The notes beneath the pieces are model-generated. The model was not told the origin of the DNA, made no database searches, and saw only the letters and a program-made list of their open reading frames with translations. Positions 8,124 to 16,069 of a DNA stretch of 31,266 nucleotides are shown one piece after another (position 1 is the first letter of the stretch; every line of letters starts with the position of its first letter). The position numbers and the translations under genes are program-made. The stretch covers positions 1-31,266 of the forward strand of contig DATKFJ010000484.1 of the NCBI GenBank assembly GCA_035511435.1, written 5' to 3'. The stretch comes from JAMXLO01 sp035511435. GTDB taxonomy: Bacteria; Pseudomonadota; Alphaproteobacteria; Acetobacterales; Acetobacteraceae.

Positions 8124-9770
8124 ATGAACGCCCCGATGCAGCGGCCGTCCGGCTTCCTCTATTCACCGATGTTCCCGCTGGGACCGGGTCGCACGCAGTG
8201 GAAGAAACTGCCGATCGCTGGCGTGCGAACCGCGACCTGCGACGGTCAGACGGTGCTGCGTATCGCGCCGGATGCGCTGAGCGAACTGGCGTTCCAGGCG
8301 TTTCGCGACGTATCGCACCTGCTGCGCCCTGGGCACCTGACACAGTTGCGCGCGATCCTCGATGACCCGGAGGCGAGTGCGAACGACCGTTTCGTGGCGC
8401 TCGATCTGCTGAAGAACGCCAACATCGCGGCTGGCGGCGTGCTGCCGATGTGCCAGGACACCGGCACGGCGATCGTGTTCGGCAAGAAGGGCCAGCGCGT
8501 CTGGGTGGATGGCGATGACGAGGAAGCGCTGAGCTGGGGCGTGCATCGCACCTACACCGAGACCAACCTGCGCTATTCGCAGATGGCGCCGCTGTCGATG
8601 TTCGAGGAAGTCAACACCGGCAACAACCTGCCGGTGCAGTTCGACATCATGGCCGCACCCGGCGATCACCACGCGGACGAGTACCATCTGATGTTCGTCG
8701 CCAAGGGCGGTGGATCGGCGAACAAGTCGTTCCTGTTCCAGGAAACGCGGGCGATCCTGTCACCGGAGCGGCTGCTGAAATACCTTGACGGCAAGATGCG
8801 TTCACTTGGCACGAGTGCATGCCCGCCGTATCACCTGGCTATCGTCATCGGCGGCACGTCCGCAGAAATGACACTGAAGACGGTGAAGCTGGCGTCCACG
8901 CGCTGGCTGGACACGCTGCCCACGACCGGCAGCAAGGCCGGGCACGCGATCCGTGACCTGGAGATGGAACAGAAGGTGCTGGAACTGTCGCGCACGCTGG
9001 GCATCGGCGCGCAATTCGGCGGCAAGTATTTCTGCCACGACGTTCGCGTCATCCGCCTTCCTCGGCATGGCGCGTCGTTACCAGTGGGTATCGGCGTTTC
9101 TTGCAGCGCCGATCGGCAGGTTCTGGCAAAGATCACGCCGGAAGGTGTGTTCCTGGAACAGTTGGAAACCGATCCGGCGAAGTATCTGCCAGAGGCCACC
9201 GACGAACATCTCGGCGACGATGCGGTCACGGTGGACCTGAACCGGCCGATGGCGGAGATCCGCCGGCAGCTGTCGGCGTATCCGGTGAAGACCCGGCTGA
9301 TGCTGACCGGCACGATGGTGGTGGCGCGCGACATCGCGCACGCGAAACTGCAGGAGCGACTGGATCGCGGCGAGGGCCTGCCCGACTACATCAAGAACCA
9401 CCCGGTGTATTACGCCGGTCCCGCGAAGACGCCGACCGGCTACGCCACCGGCAGCTTCGGTCCGACCACGGCGGGGCGCATGGACAGCTACGTCGCGGCG
9501 TTCCAGGCAGCGGGTGGGTCGCTGGTGATGCTGGCGAAGGGCAACCGGTCGAAGGCGGTAAAGGATGCATGCCGCGCGAATGGCGGCTTCTATCTCGGCA
9601 GCGTCGGCGGCCCGGCGGCGCGTCTGGCACAGGACTGCATCCGCAAGGTGGACGTGCTGGAATATCCCGAACTCGGCATGGAAGCTGTGTGGCGCATCGA
9701 AGTGGAGAACTTTCCTGCGTTCATCGTGATCGACGACAAGGGCAACGATTTCTACGATGGGCTGGAATGA
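8124..9770 (+). CDS. fumA: Class I fumarate hydratase (4Fe-4S, FumA/FumB type)
   Basis: Converts fumarate to malate in the TCA cycle using an oxygen-sensitive 4Fe-4S cluster. The 548-residue single-chain protein matches E. coli FumA in length and order. The three cluster cysteines are visible as Cys110 in LPMCQDTGT, Cys233 in TSACPPYH and Cys327 in GVSCSAD, close to C105, C224 and C318 of FumA. The N-terminal alpha-type domain runs to about residue 350. The C-terminal beta-type domain follows with MVVARDIAHAKL, YYAGPAKTPTGYATGSFGPTT and a GGSLVMLAKGNRS region. It is placed directly after sspB, and the pair is flanked by related repeats. A class II fumarase gene 6.5 kb downstream is broken, so this may be the working fumarase. 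Confidence 0.97.
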   Translation: MNAPMQRPSGFLYSPMFPLGPGRTQWKKLPIAGVRTATCDGQTVLRIAPDALSELAFQAFRDVSHLLRPGHLTQLRAILDDPEASANDRFVALDLLKNANIAAGGVLPMCQDTGTAIVFGKKGQRVWVDGDDEEALSWGVHRTYTETNLRYSQMAPLSMFEEVNTGNNLPVQFDIMAAPGDHHADEYHLMFVAKGGGSANKSFLFQETRAILSPERLLKYLDGKMRSLGTSACPPYHLAIVIGGTSAEMTLKTVKLASTRWLDTLPTTGSKAGHAIRDLEMEQKVLELSRTLGIGAQFGGKYFCHDVRVIRLPRHGASLPVGIGVSCSADRQVLAKITPEGVFLEQLETDPAKYLPEATDEHLGDDAVTVDLNRPMAEIRRQLSAYPVKTRLMLTGTMVVARDIAHAKLQERLDRGEGLPDYIKNHPVYYAGPAKTPTGYATGSFGPTTAGRMDSYVAAFQAAGGSLVMLAKGNRSKAVKDACRANGGFYLGSVGGPAARLAQDCIRKVDVLEYPELGMEAVWRIEVENFPAFIVIDDKGNDFYDGLE

Positions 9771-9784
9771 TGCCGACCCAAGCA

Positions 9785-9937
9785 GTCATTGCGAGGAACA
9801 AACCGACGAAGCAATCTTGTTCACGGTGGCTACCCTCTGACAAGAAACAGTTGCCACCGCCAGGATCGGAAAACCGCGGAAGCCCTTGGTCGTCCATTCA
9901 GCGGTCGGCAAGCGGCCGCTGCACTCCTCGCAATGAC
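9785..9937. repeat. Palindrome-ended repeat (MITE-like), copy 2
   Basis: A 153-bp element fills the gap between the fumarase and VOC genes. Its ends are perfect 13-bp inverted repeats: GTCATTGCGAGGA at 9785-9797 and TCCTCGCAATGAC at 9925-9937. It encodes no transposase. The left part matches the fragment at 7436-7502 in the same orientation. The right end runs into AGGA of the next gene's ribosome-binding site (9938-9941), so the element supplies or abuts that leader. Confidence 0.8.
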
Positions 9938-9945
9938 AGGAACAC

Positions 9946-10341
9946 ATGATGCGCTTCACCGTAGACCGCATCGACCACATCGTGCTGAACGTGACGGACG
10001 TGGAGATCACCGCAGCCTGGTATCAGCGCGTACTCGGCATGGAGCGCGAGGACTTCGGCCCCGCCGGCCGCACCGCGCTGAAGTTCGGCGGACAGAAGAT
10101 CAACGTGCGGCCGGCCGGCACCGACAAGAGCACCTGGCCCACCGGCGAGAACGATGCAGCCGGTGCCGGCGATCTGTGCTTTGTCGCCGCGGTCGAACCG
10201 GACGATGTGATCGCCCACTTGCAGGATTGCGGCGTGATGATCGTGGCGGGGCCGGTAGAACGAACCGGCGCGCTGGGCCAGATGCGCTCGGTGTATTGTC
10301 GCGACCCTGATGGCAACCTGGTCGAGATCTCAACCTACTGA
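9946..10341 (+). CDS. VOC (glyoxalase/dioxygenase superfamily) protein
   Basis: A 131-residue vicinal-oxygen-chelate protein with the paired beta-alpha-beta-beta-beta modules. Typical marks are DRIDHIVLNVTDVEITAAWYQRVLGME at residues 7-33 and SVYCRDPDGNLVEI near the C-terminus. His11 and Glu127 (NLVEIS) sit where metal ligands occur in glyoxalase-like members. The function is not predictable further: lyases, dioxygenases and binding proteins share the fold. ATG codons at 9946 and 9949 are both possible, with AGGA at 9938. Its stop overlaps the start of the transporter gene (TGATG), so it is translationally coupled to the queuosine run. Confidence 0.9.
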   Translation: MMRFTVDRIDHIVLNVTDVEITAAWYQRVLGMEREDFGPAGRTALKFGGQKINVRPAGTDKSTWPTGENDAAGAGDLCFVAAVEPDDVIAHLQDCGVMIVAGPVERTGALGQMRSVYCRDPDGNLVEISTY

Positions 10342-10889
10342 TGGATGCCGCTCTGCGCACCCGCGTCGGATTCGGCGCGTTCGTCTGCTTCCTGGCATCG
10401 ATCCCGCTCGCCAATTGGATGATCCTGCATGTCGGCACGGTCTGCGTGCCGCAAGGACCATGTCTCGTGCCGGTGGCGCCCGGGTTGTTGGCCCCCTCCG
10501 GCGTACTGACGGTCGGCGCGGCGCTGGTGCTGCGCGATGTTGTGCAGCGGTGTCTCGGCCTGACGTGGGGCCTGGCGGCGATCGCTGTCGGCACGGCGCT
10601 GTCGTCGCTGGTCGCACCGGCAGCACTGGTGCGCGCATCCGGCGCCGCCTTCGCGTTGAGCGAGCTTGCCGACTTCGCCGTCTACACGCCGTTGCAGCGG
10701 CATCGCCTTACGTTGGCCGTGGCCGCTTCGTCCATCGTCGGGCTGCTGGTGGATTCGGTGGTGTTCCTGACATTGGCGTTCGGCAGCCTGGATTTTCTGG
10801 CCGGACAGGTGGTTGGCAAGCTCTGGGCAGTGCTGATCGCCATCCCGCTGGTGCGGCTGCTACGCCGGGTTGCGCCGACACCCGCGTGA
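10341..10889 (+). CDS. yhhQ: VUT-family (DUF165/YhhQ-type) queuosine precursor transporter
   Basis: An integral inner-membrane protein of 182 residues with about six hydrophobic segments (roughly residues 9-29, 45-66, 72-94, 97-115, 128-150 and 155-174). The family fingerprints LVLRDVVQR and SELADFAVYTPLQ are present. YhhQ of E. coli is established as an importer of preQ0/preQ1. The call is strengthened by context, because the next gene, queA, starts in the stop codon (TGATG), and tgt and queF follow. It is shorter than E. coli YhhQ (221 residues), as in many alphaproteobacteria. Whether it carries preQ0, preQ1 or queuine cannot be told from sequence. Confidence 0.88.
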   Translation: MDAALRTRVGFGAFVCFLASIPLANWMILHVGTVCVPQGPCLVPVAPGLLAPSGVLTVGAALVLRDVVQRCLGLTWGLAAIAVGTALSSLVAPAALVRASGAAFALSELADFAVYTPLQRHRLTLAVAASSIVGLLVDSVVFLTLAFGSLDFLAGQVVGKLWAVLIAIPLVRLLRRVAPTPA

Positions 10890-11935
10890 TGCGGCTGGCG
10901 GATTTTGATTTCGATCTGCCATCGGATCGCATCGCGCAGCACCCTGTCCGCCCACGCGATGCCGCGCGGTTGCTGCATGTTGCGCGCGACGGACCGGTGG
11001 ACCGAGTGGTGCGCGATCTACCGGGTCTGCTGCGTGCCGGCGATGTACTGGTGGCCAACGACACACGTGTGATCCCCGCACAACTGACCGCGCGACGCGG
11101 TGCCGCACACATCGGCATCACCTTGGATCAGCCTCGGCCCGACGGCGCATGGCATGCTCTTGCGCGCAATGCGCGTCGATTGCACGCGGGTGACGAACTG
11201 GATTTCGCTGGCGACGCGGATCTGCGTGCCACTGTGTTGGAGCGTCACGATGACGGCGGAGTCGTGCTTGCATTCAACCAGCAGGACGCGGCGTTCGCCA
11301 AGGCACTACAGCGTGCGGGCGCGCTTGCGTTGCCGCCCTATATCGCGCGGCCTGGTGGACCGTTGCCGGAAGATCGCCAGGACTACCAGACCGTCTTTGC
11401 CGACCGCGCAGGAGCCGTGGCGGCCCCAACCGCGGGGCTGCATTTCACGCCGGCGCTGCTTGCCGCACTGGACAGCCGAGGCATCGCGCGCGTCACCGTC
11501 ACGCTGCATGTTGGCGCTGGCACATTTCTGCCGGTACGCACCGACGACGTACTGCAACATCGCATGCATGCCGAACGCGGTACGATTACCGCGGCAGCCG
11601 CTGCCGCGATCAATGCGGCGCGCGATGCGGGCGGGCGCATCGTTGCGGTGGGAACCACCAGTCTGCGCCTGCTGGAAACCGCAGCATCCGAAAACGGCCA
11701 GATCGGTCCGTTCACCGGCGACACGGACCTGTTCATCCTGCCAGGCTACCGGTTCCGCGCCGTCGATGTGCTGATGACCAACTTTCATCTGCCACGTTCC
11801 ACGCTGTTCATGCTGGTCTGTGCATTCGCCGGCACCGAGCGGATGCGTCAGGCGTACGCTCATGCGATGAAAGGCGAATATCGCTTCTATTCGTATGGCG
11901 ATGCGTGTCTGTTGGAACGTAATGATGGCGGCTGA
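10889..11935 (+). CDS. queA: S-adenosylmethionine:tRNA ribosyltransferase-isomerase QueA
   Basis: QueA transfers and rearranges the ribosyl group of S-adenosylmethionine onto preQ1 in tRNA, giving epoxyqueuosine. The 348-residue protein shows the family pattern in order: MRLADFDFDLPSDRIAQHP at the start, GDVLVANDTRVIPAQL, LPPYIARPG, YQTVFADRAGAVAAPTAGLHF, VTLHVGAGTFLPVR, RIVAVGTTSLRLLE, and DVLMTNFHLPRSTL. Length and start agree with the family (about 340-360). The ATG overlaps the transporter stop. A 159-bp spacer with repeats separates it from tgt, so a second promoter there is possible. Confidence 0.97.
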   Translation: MRLADFDFDLPSDRIAQHPVRPRDAARLLHVARDGPVDRVVRDLPGLLRAGDVLVANDTRVIPAQLTARRGAAHIGITLDQPRPDGAWHALARNARRLHAGDELDFAGDADLRATVLERHDDGGVVLAFNQQDAAFAKALQRAGALALPPYIARPGGPLPEDRQDYQTVFADRAGAVAAPTAGLHFTPALLAALDSRGIARVTVTLHVGAGTFLPVRTDDVLQHRMHAERGTITAAAAAAINAARDAGGRIVAVGTTSLRLLETAASENGQIGPFTGDTDLFILPGYRFRAVDVLMTNFHLPRSTLFMLVCAFAGTERMRQAYAHAMKGEYRFYSYGDACLLERNDGG

Positions 11936-11944
11936 TTCGCTGGA

Positions 11945-12016
11945 CCACACCGCCGCTGCCATCCTGCCCTTTCCCTTGCGGGAGGGGGCGGGGGGAGGCG
12001 GCCACACCGCCGCTGC
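11945..12016. repeat. Direct repeat and hairpin in queA-tgt spacer
   Basis: CCACACCGCCGCTGC occurs twice, at 11945-11959 and 12002-12016. Between the copies, CCCTTTCCC-TTGC-GGGAGGGGG forms an imperfect hairpin, and a related tract is in the convergent gap near 4907-4932. This may be a dispersed repeat that interrupted an originally tight queA-tgt junction. Confidence 0.45.
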
Positions 12017-12094
12017 GCACCGCACTCCCCAACCTCCATCGGCAACGCGACGCGGAGAACGTCGCACCACCGGTCCTGCCAACGAGACCGACCA

Positions 12095-13216
12095 GTGACC
12101 GCATTCGTCCACCACATCACCGCAACCAACGAAAACGCCCGCGCCGGCGTGCTCCACACCGCGCATGGCGACATTGCGACACCTGCCTTCATGCCGGTCG
12201 GCACTGCTGGCACGGTGAAGGCGATGACCGCGGATTCGGTGCGCGCCACGGGTGCCGAAATCGTACTCGGCAACACCTACCACCTGATGCTGCGGCCTGG
12301 CGCGGAACGCGTTGCGCGGATGGGCGGCCTGCATCGCTTCATGGATTGGCCCGGTCCCATCCTGACGGATTCCGGCGGTTTCCAGGTCATGTCGCTCGCC
12401 AAATTGCGGAAGATCGACGCGGAAGGCGTCACGTTCCAGTCGCACCTGGACGGCTCGACGCATCGCCTGACGCCGGCGCGCTCCATCGAGATCCAGCACT
12501 TGCTCGATGCCACGGTCACCATGGCGCTGGACGAATGCACGCCGTTCCCCGCGACACCGGCGCAGGCACAATCGTCCATGGAATTGTCCATGCGATGGGC
12601 TGCGCGGTCGCGCGATGCGTTCGTCCCGCGCCCCGGATACGGGCTGTTCGGCATCGTCCAGGGCAGTGTCTATCCAGACCTGCGCGAAGCATCCGCCAAC
12701 GCGCTGACATCCATCGGCTTCGATGGCTACGCGATCGGTGGCCTGGCGATCGGTGAAGGCCAGGCCACAACCTTCACCGTGCTCGACGCCACCATGCCAC
12801 ACCTGCCCAACGATGCACCACGCTACCTGATGGGGGTTGGCACGCCGGACGACATCATCGGTGCGGTACGGCGCGGCGTAGACATGTTCGACTGCGTGAT
12901 CCCCACGCGCGCGGGGCGCACCGCGCGTGCCTACACGTCATGCGGCGTGTTCAACCTGCGGAACGCCCGGTTTGCAGAGGACACGCTTCCGCTCGACCCG
13001 GACTGCGACTGCCCGGCGTGCACGCGCCACAGCCGCGCCTATCTGCACCATCTGTTCAAGGCCGAGGAAATATTGGGACCCATGCTGCTCACCTGGCACA
13101 ATGTCAGCTACTATCAGTCGCTGATGCGCGGCCTGCGTGTTGCCATCGTTCAGCGCCGGCTGGACGCGCACGCCAGCGCCATCCGCGCCGGCTGGACGCG
13201 GGAGGAGCCGACATGA
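12095..13216 (+). CDS. tgt: tRNA-guanine(34) transglycosylase (queuine/preQ1 inserting)
   Basis: Tgt exchanges guanine 34 of tRNA-Asp, Asn, His and Tyr for preQ1. The 373-residue protein has the substrate-pocket Asp92 in TDSGGFQVMS, the nucleophile Asp266 in FDCVIPTRAGR, and the zinc site Cys304, Cys306, Cys309 (CDCPAC) with His335 in TWHN, at the family spacing of 26 residues. The start is the GTG at 12095, just before TAFVHHI, and there is no strong Shine-Dalgarno sequence. Its last codons overlap queF (ATGA), showing translational coupling. Confidence 0.97.
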   Translation: MTAFVHHITATNENARAGVLHTAHGDIATPAFMPVGTAGTVKAMTADSVRATGAEIVLGNTYHLMLRPGAERVARMGGLHRFMDWPGPILTDSGGFQVMSLAKLRKIDAEGVTFQSHLDGSTHRLTPARSIEIQHLLDATVTMALDECTPFPATPAQAQSSMELSMRWAARSRDAFVPRPGYGLFGIVQGSVYPDLREASANALTSIGFDGYAIGGLAIGEGQATTFTVLDATMPHLPNDAPRYLMGVGTPDDIIGAVRRGVDMFDCVIPTRAGRTARAYTSCGVFNLRNARFAEDTLPLDPDCDCPACTRHSRAYLHHLFKAEEILGPMLLTWHNVSYYQSLMRGLRVAIVQRRLDAHASAIRAGWTREEPT

Positions 13217-13677
13217 CCGAAGAGAACTACGCCGGCCTGACGCAACTCGGCCATCACGTCGAACAGCCCGCCAGTCCGGCCGCCGCAAATTTGGAGCGTG
13301 TGCCAAGCCCATCGCGCGACAAGCATTATTTGGTGCGCTTCACGTGCCCCGAATTCACCTCGCTGTGCCCGATCACCGGCCAGCCGGATTTTGCCCACAT
13401 CATCATCGACTACATTCCGCGCGACTGGATCGTGGAAAGCAAGTCGCTGAAACTCTACCTCACTGCGTTCCGCAACCACGGCGCGTTTCACGAAGCCTGT
13501 ACGATGGCGATCGCCGAGGCGCTGATTACATTGCTCGATCCGGTGTGGCTGCGCATCGGCGGCTATTGGTATCCGCGCGGCGGCATGCCGATCGACGTCT
13601 TCTGGCAGACCGGCACGCCACCCGACGATGCCTGGGTCCCGCCCCAGGACGTGGTGCCGTACCGTGGTCGAGGATAA
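13213..13677 (+). CDS. queF: preQ0 reductase QueF (NADPH-dependent 7-cyano-7-deazaguanine reductase)
   Basis: QueF reduces the nitrile of preQ0 to the aminomethyl group of preQ1. At 154 residues this is the short, single-domain (B. subtilis-like) form. The thioimide-forming Cys52 and Asp59 lie in SLCPITGQPDF, corresponding to C55 and D62 of B. subtilis QueF. The QueF motif ESKSLKLYLTAFRNHGAFHE follows at about residues 78-97. It overlaps tgt by four bases and the next gene begins within a few bases of its stop. Its presence implies that the imported or internally made substrate is preQ0. Confidence 0.97.
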   Translation: MTEENYAGLTQLGHHVEQPASPAAANLERVPSPSRDKHYLVRFTCPEFTSLCPITGQPDFAHIIIDYIPRDWIVESKSLKLYLTAFRNHGAFHEACTMAIAEALITLLDPVWLRIGGYWYPRGGMPIDVFWQTGTPPDDAWVPPQDVVPYRGRG

Positions 13678-13682
13678 TGCAT

Positions 13683-14375
13683 ATGCCTGATGGCGGCGTC
13701 GGCAATCGAATTGCAGCGGCGTTCGGCCCACATGCCGAATTGGCCGCGCTCCTGTTCGCTGTGTTGGATCAGGATGACCCGCCGGCGGCCGGATCGGATG
13801 GTTCACACGATCTGTCGCACATCCTGCGCGTATGGCACAGCGCCGCAGCCATTGCTCGCAGCGAACCCGCTTGCGACGTAGAGCTTCTCGTTGCGGCAGC
13901 GATCCTGCACGACTGCGTCGCGGTGGAGAAGAATTCGCCGCTTCGATCGCAGGCGTCACGACTTGCCGCAGAGCGCGCGCGAGGCATCATTGGCGATCTT
14001 GGCTGGAGCCGCAGCCGCATCGCCGCTCTCGTCCACGCGATCGAGGCGCACAGCTACTCCTCCGGCGTCGAGCCTGACACGCTGGAAGCGCAAGTCCTGC
14101 AGGACGCCGATCGACTGGATGCCATCGGTGCCATCGGCATCGCCCGCTGCTTCTATGTCGCGGGCCGCATGGGCTCCGCGCTGTACGACCCGGAGGACTT
14201 CGACGCAGGCCGACGTCCTGTCGATGACTGGCGCTACGCGATCGACCACTTCAAGGCCAAGTTGTTTCCGGTCGTCGACGGATTTCGCACCAGGGCCGGC
14301 CGTGCAATTGCAGCCGAACGCGTGGCGGTGATGCGACGCTTCATCGATCAGTTTCGGTCTGAGGTTGAAGCCTGA
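13683..14375 (+). CDS. HD-domain metal-dependent phosphohydrolase (YedJ-like)
   Basis: A 230-residue HD-superfamily protein with metal-binding residues in the expected order: His46 (SHDLSHILRV), His76-Asp77 (AAAILHDC), the downstream AIEAHSYS histidine, and Asp143 in LQDADRLDAIGAIG. The LQDADRLDAIGAIGIARCF pattern is typical of the YedJ group, whose substrates are poorly defined. ATG 13683 has CGAGGA about 8 bp upstream and was preferred over ATG 13677, which overlaps the queF stop. It lies inside the queuosine run after queF; a role there, for example processing a nucleotide intermediate, is only suggested by position. Confidence 0.88.
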   Translation: MPDGGVGNRIAAAFGPHAELAALLFAVLDQDDPPAAGSDGSHDLSHILRVWHSAAAIARSEPACDVELLVAAAILHDCVAVEKNSPLRSQASRLAAERARGIIGDLGWSRSRIAALVHAIEAHSYSSGVEPDTLEAQVLQDADRLDAIGAIGIARCFYVAGRMGSALYDPEDFDAGRRPVDDWRYAIDHFKAKLFPVVDGFRTRAGRAIAAERVAVMRRFIDQFRSEVEA

Positions 14376-14462
14376 CGCGGCAGGCAGCAACAGCGGACGA
14401 GGGTGGTGCCTCTCCTGCGCAAACACGCTAAGGTCAGGCGTAGCGGGTCGGGAATGCGTGCA

Positions 14463-15024
14463 ATGAATGTCGCACTGCGCCACCCCGTCATGTCGCTGGA
14501 GGAATTCCTGGCCTGGGAGAAACGTCAGGATGAACGCTGGGAATTTGACGGCTGCGAACCGCGGGCGATGGTCGGCGGCACATCGGCACACAACCAGATC
14601 GCCGGCCATCGAGTTCGCGCTGCGGCAGCGACTGAAGGCACCTTACCGCATCTATCGTGCGAATATGCGCCTGCGGCTGGCACACACCATGCGTTACCCG
14701 GACCTTATGGTGGTCTGCACGCCAGTGCCAAACGAGGCGACCGAAATCACCGACCCCGTCGTCGTGATCGAGGTGCTGAGCACCGGCACCTTCCGCGCGG
14801 ATCGCATCGCGAAGAACCGCGAGTACGAAGCCGCACCCAGCATCCGCTGTTACATCCTGCTGGAGCAGGATGCTATCGCCGCCGAGATGTATGTCCGTGA
14901 AGGCGACCGCTGGGTGCGCTCCACCGTGACCGGCGACGACGTATTGGCCATGTCGGAAATCGATGTGGAAATGCCGTTGGCCGACGCCTATGCAGGCCTG
15001 GAGCTTGGCACACAAACCCTCTGA
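14463..15024 (+). pseudogene. Uma2-family (PD-(D/E)XK-like) endonuclease gene with frameshift
   Basis: The N-terminal part (MNVALRHPVMSLEEFLAWE, then ERWEFDGCEPRAMVGGTSAHNQIAG) is read in one frame. The rest (IEFALRQRL, MRYPDLMVVC, DPVVVIEVLS, YILLEQD) continues in the +1 frame. The switch falls near 14604-14613 at GGCCATCGAG, as if two bases were lost or one gained. Both parts match one Uma2 protein of about 186 residues, including the PDLMVVC and VVVIEVLS strands that carry the catalytic acidic residues. Uma2 proteins are widespread in cyanobacteria and some soil bacteria, and their role is unclear. The stop overlaps the likely start of queG. A sequencing error at this point would give an intact gene. 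Confidence 0.8.
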
Positions 15025-16069
15025 TCCGCGCAACGCCGCGCCACTGATCCGCGATCGCGCGCTGGCGCTTGGCTTCGACGCAGTCGGGTTCTGCCGCGCC
15101 GAACTGGGCGCTCAGGCGCGTGAGCGCCTGGCCGACTTCCCTGCGGCCGGACAGCACGGCGACATGGGCTGGCTCGCGCATCGTGCGCGGCAGCGGTCGC
15201 AGCCGCAGTCGCTGTGGCCGGGAGCACGCAGCGTCATCGCGCTTGGCCTGTCGTATGCACCGGACGAGGACCCGCTCGCCACGATCGCGCTCGCCGATCG
15301 CGGCAGCATCTCGGTCTATGCCCGCAACCGCGACTATCACGACGTGGTGAAGGGCATGCTGAAGCATCTCGCACAGTTCGTCGTGTCGCGCTTCGGCCCC
15401 GACGTGAAGGTTTTCGTCGATACCGCGCCCGTTATGGAAAAGCTGCTGGCGGAACGCGCCGGTCTCGGCTGGCAGGGCAAGCACACCAATCTGGTGTCGC
15501 GCGCGCATGGTTCTTGGCTGTTCCTGGGCGAGATCTACACCACGCTCGACATCCCGCCCGACGAACCGCACGCCGACCATTGCGGCACATGCACGCGCTG
15601 TCTTGCTATCTGTCCAACCGATGCATTCCCCGCGCCCTATCGGCTGGATGCGACACGCTGCATCTCCTACCTCACAATCGAGCATCACGGCGCGATCCCG
15701 CACGAACTGCGGCCGTTGATGGGGAACCGCATCTACGGCTGCGACGACTGCCTGGCGGTCTGCCCATGGAACCGCTTCGCGCAGGCCACGCCACATGAAA
15801 AATTACGCGCACGCGCCGAACTCACCGCGCCGCGGTTGGCGGAACTCGCTGCCTTGGACGATGCGGACTTCCGCACCATGTTCAGTGGTTCGCCAATCAA
15901 GCGGATCGGCCGCGACCGCCTCGTGCGCAACGTGCTGATCGCCATCGGCAACTCCGGTGATCCCGCACTGCGCCCGGTAGCGACGCGGCTGACCGCGGAT
16001 AGCAACGAAGTCGTCGCAGAGGCGGCGGCCTGGGCCTGCGAGCGGCTGAACAGCGGAGCCAAGGCGTGA
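14990..16069 (+). CDS. queG: Epoxyqueuosine reductase QueG
   Basis: QueG is a cobalamin- and 4Fe-4S-dependent enzyme that removes the epoxide of epoxyqueuosine in tRNA, the last step to queuosine. About 359 residues. Marks are LALGFDAVGFCRAE near the N-terminus, the cobalamin-domain segments HGDMGWLAHR and YHDVVKGMLK, VDTAPVMEKLLAERAGLGWQGKHTN, and the two ferredoxin-like clusters CGTCTRCLAICPTDAF and GCDDCLAVCPW. A HEAT-like tail ends the protein (NEVVAEAAAWACERL). The start is uncertain: ATG 14990 was chosen, but TTG 15005 is possible, and both overlap or abut the Uma2 remnant. Its TGA overlaps the GTG of the fumC remnant. Confidence 0.95.
   Translation: MQAWSLAHKPSDPRNAAPLIRDRALALGFDAVGFCRAELGAQARERLADFPAAGQHGDMGWLAHRARQRSQPQSLWPGARSVIALGLSYAPDEDPLATIALADRGSISVYARNRDYHDVVKGMLKHLAQFVVSRFGPDVKVFVDTAPVMEKLLAERAGLGWQGKHTNLVSRAHGSWLFLGEIYTTLDIPPDEPHADHCGTCTRCLAICPTDAFPAPYRLDATRCISYLTIEHHGAIPHELRPLMGNRIYGCDDCLAVCPWNRFAQATPHEKLRARAELTAPRLAELAALDDADFRTMFSGSPIKRIGRDRLVRNVLIAIGNSGDPALRPVATRLTADSNEVVAEAAAWACERLNSGAKA

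Noticed and set aside
9785..9937. Insertion sequence
   Set aside because: It has inverted ends but no transposase and only 153 bp, so at most a MITE-like or REP-like repeat.
11306..12802. 498-codon minus-strand open frame over queA and tgt
   Set aside because: Both underlying plus-strand genes have complete catalytic motifs; the antisense peptide is His/Arg/Gly-rich and crosses two genes and a spacer.
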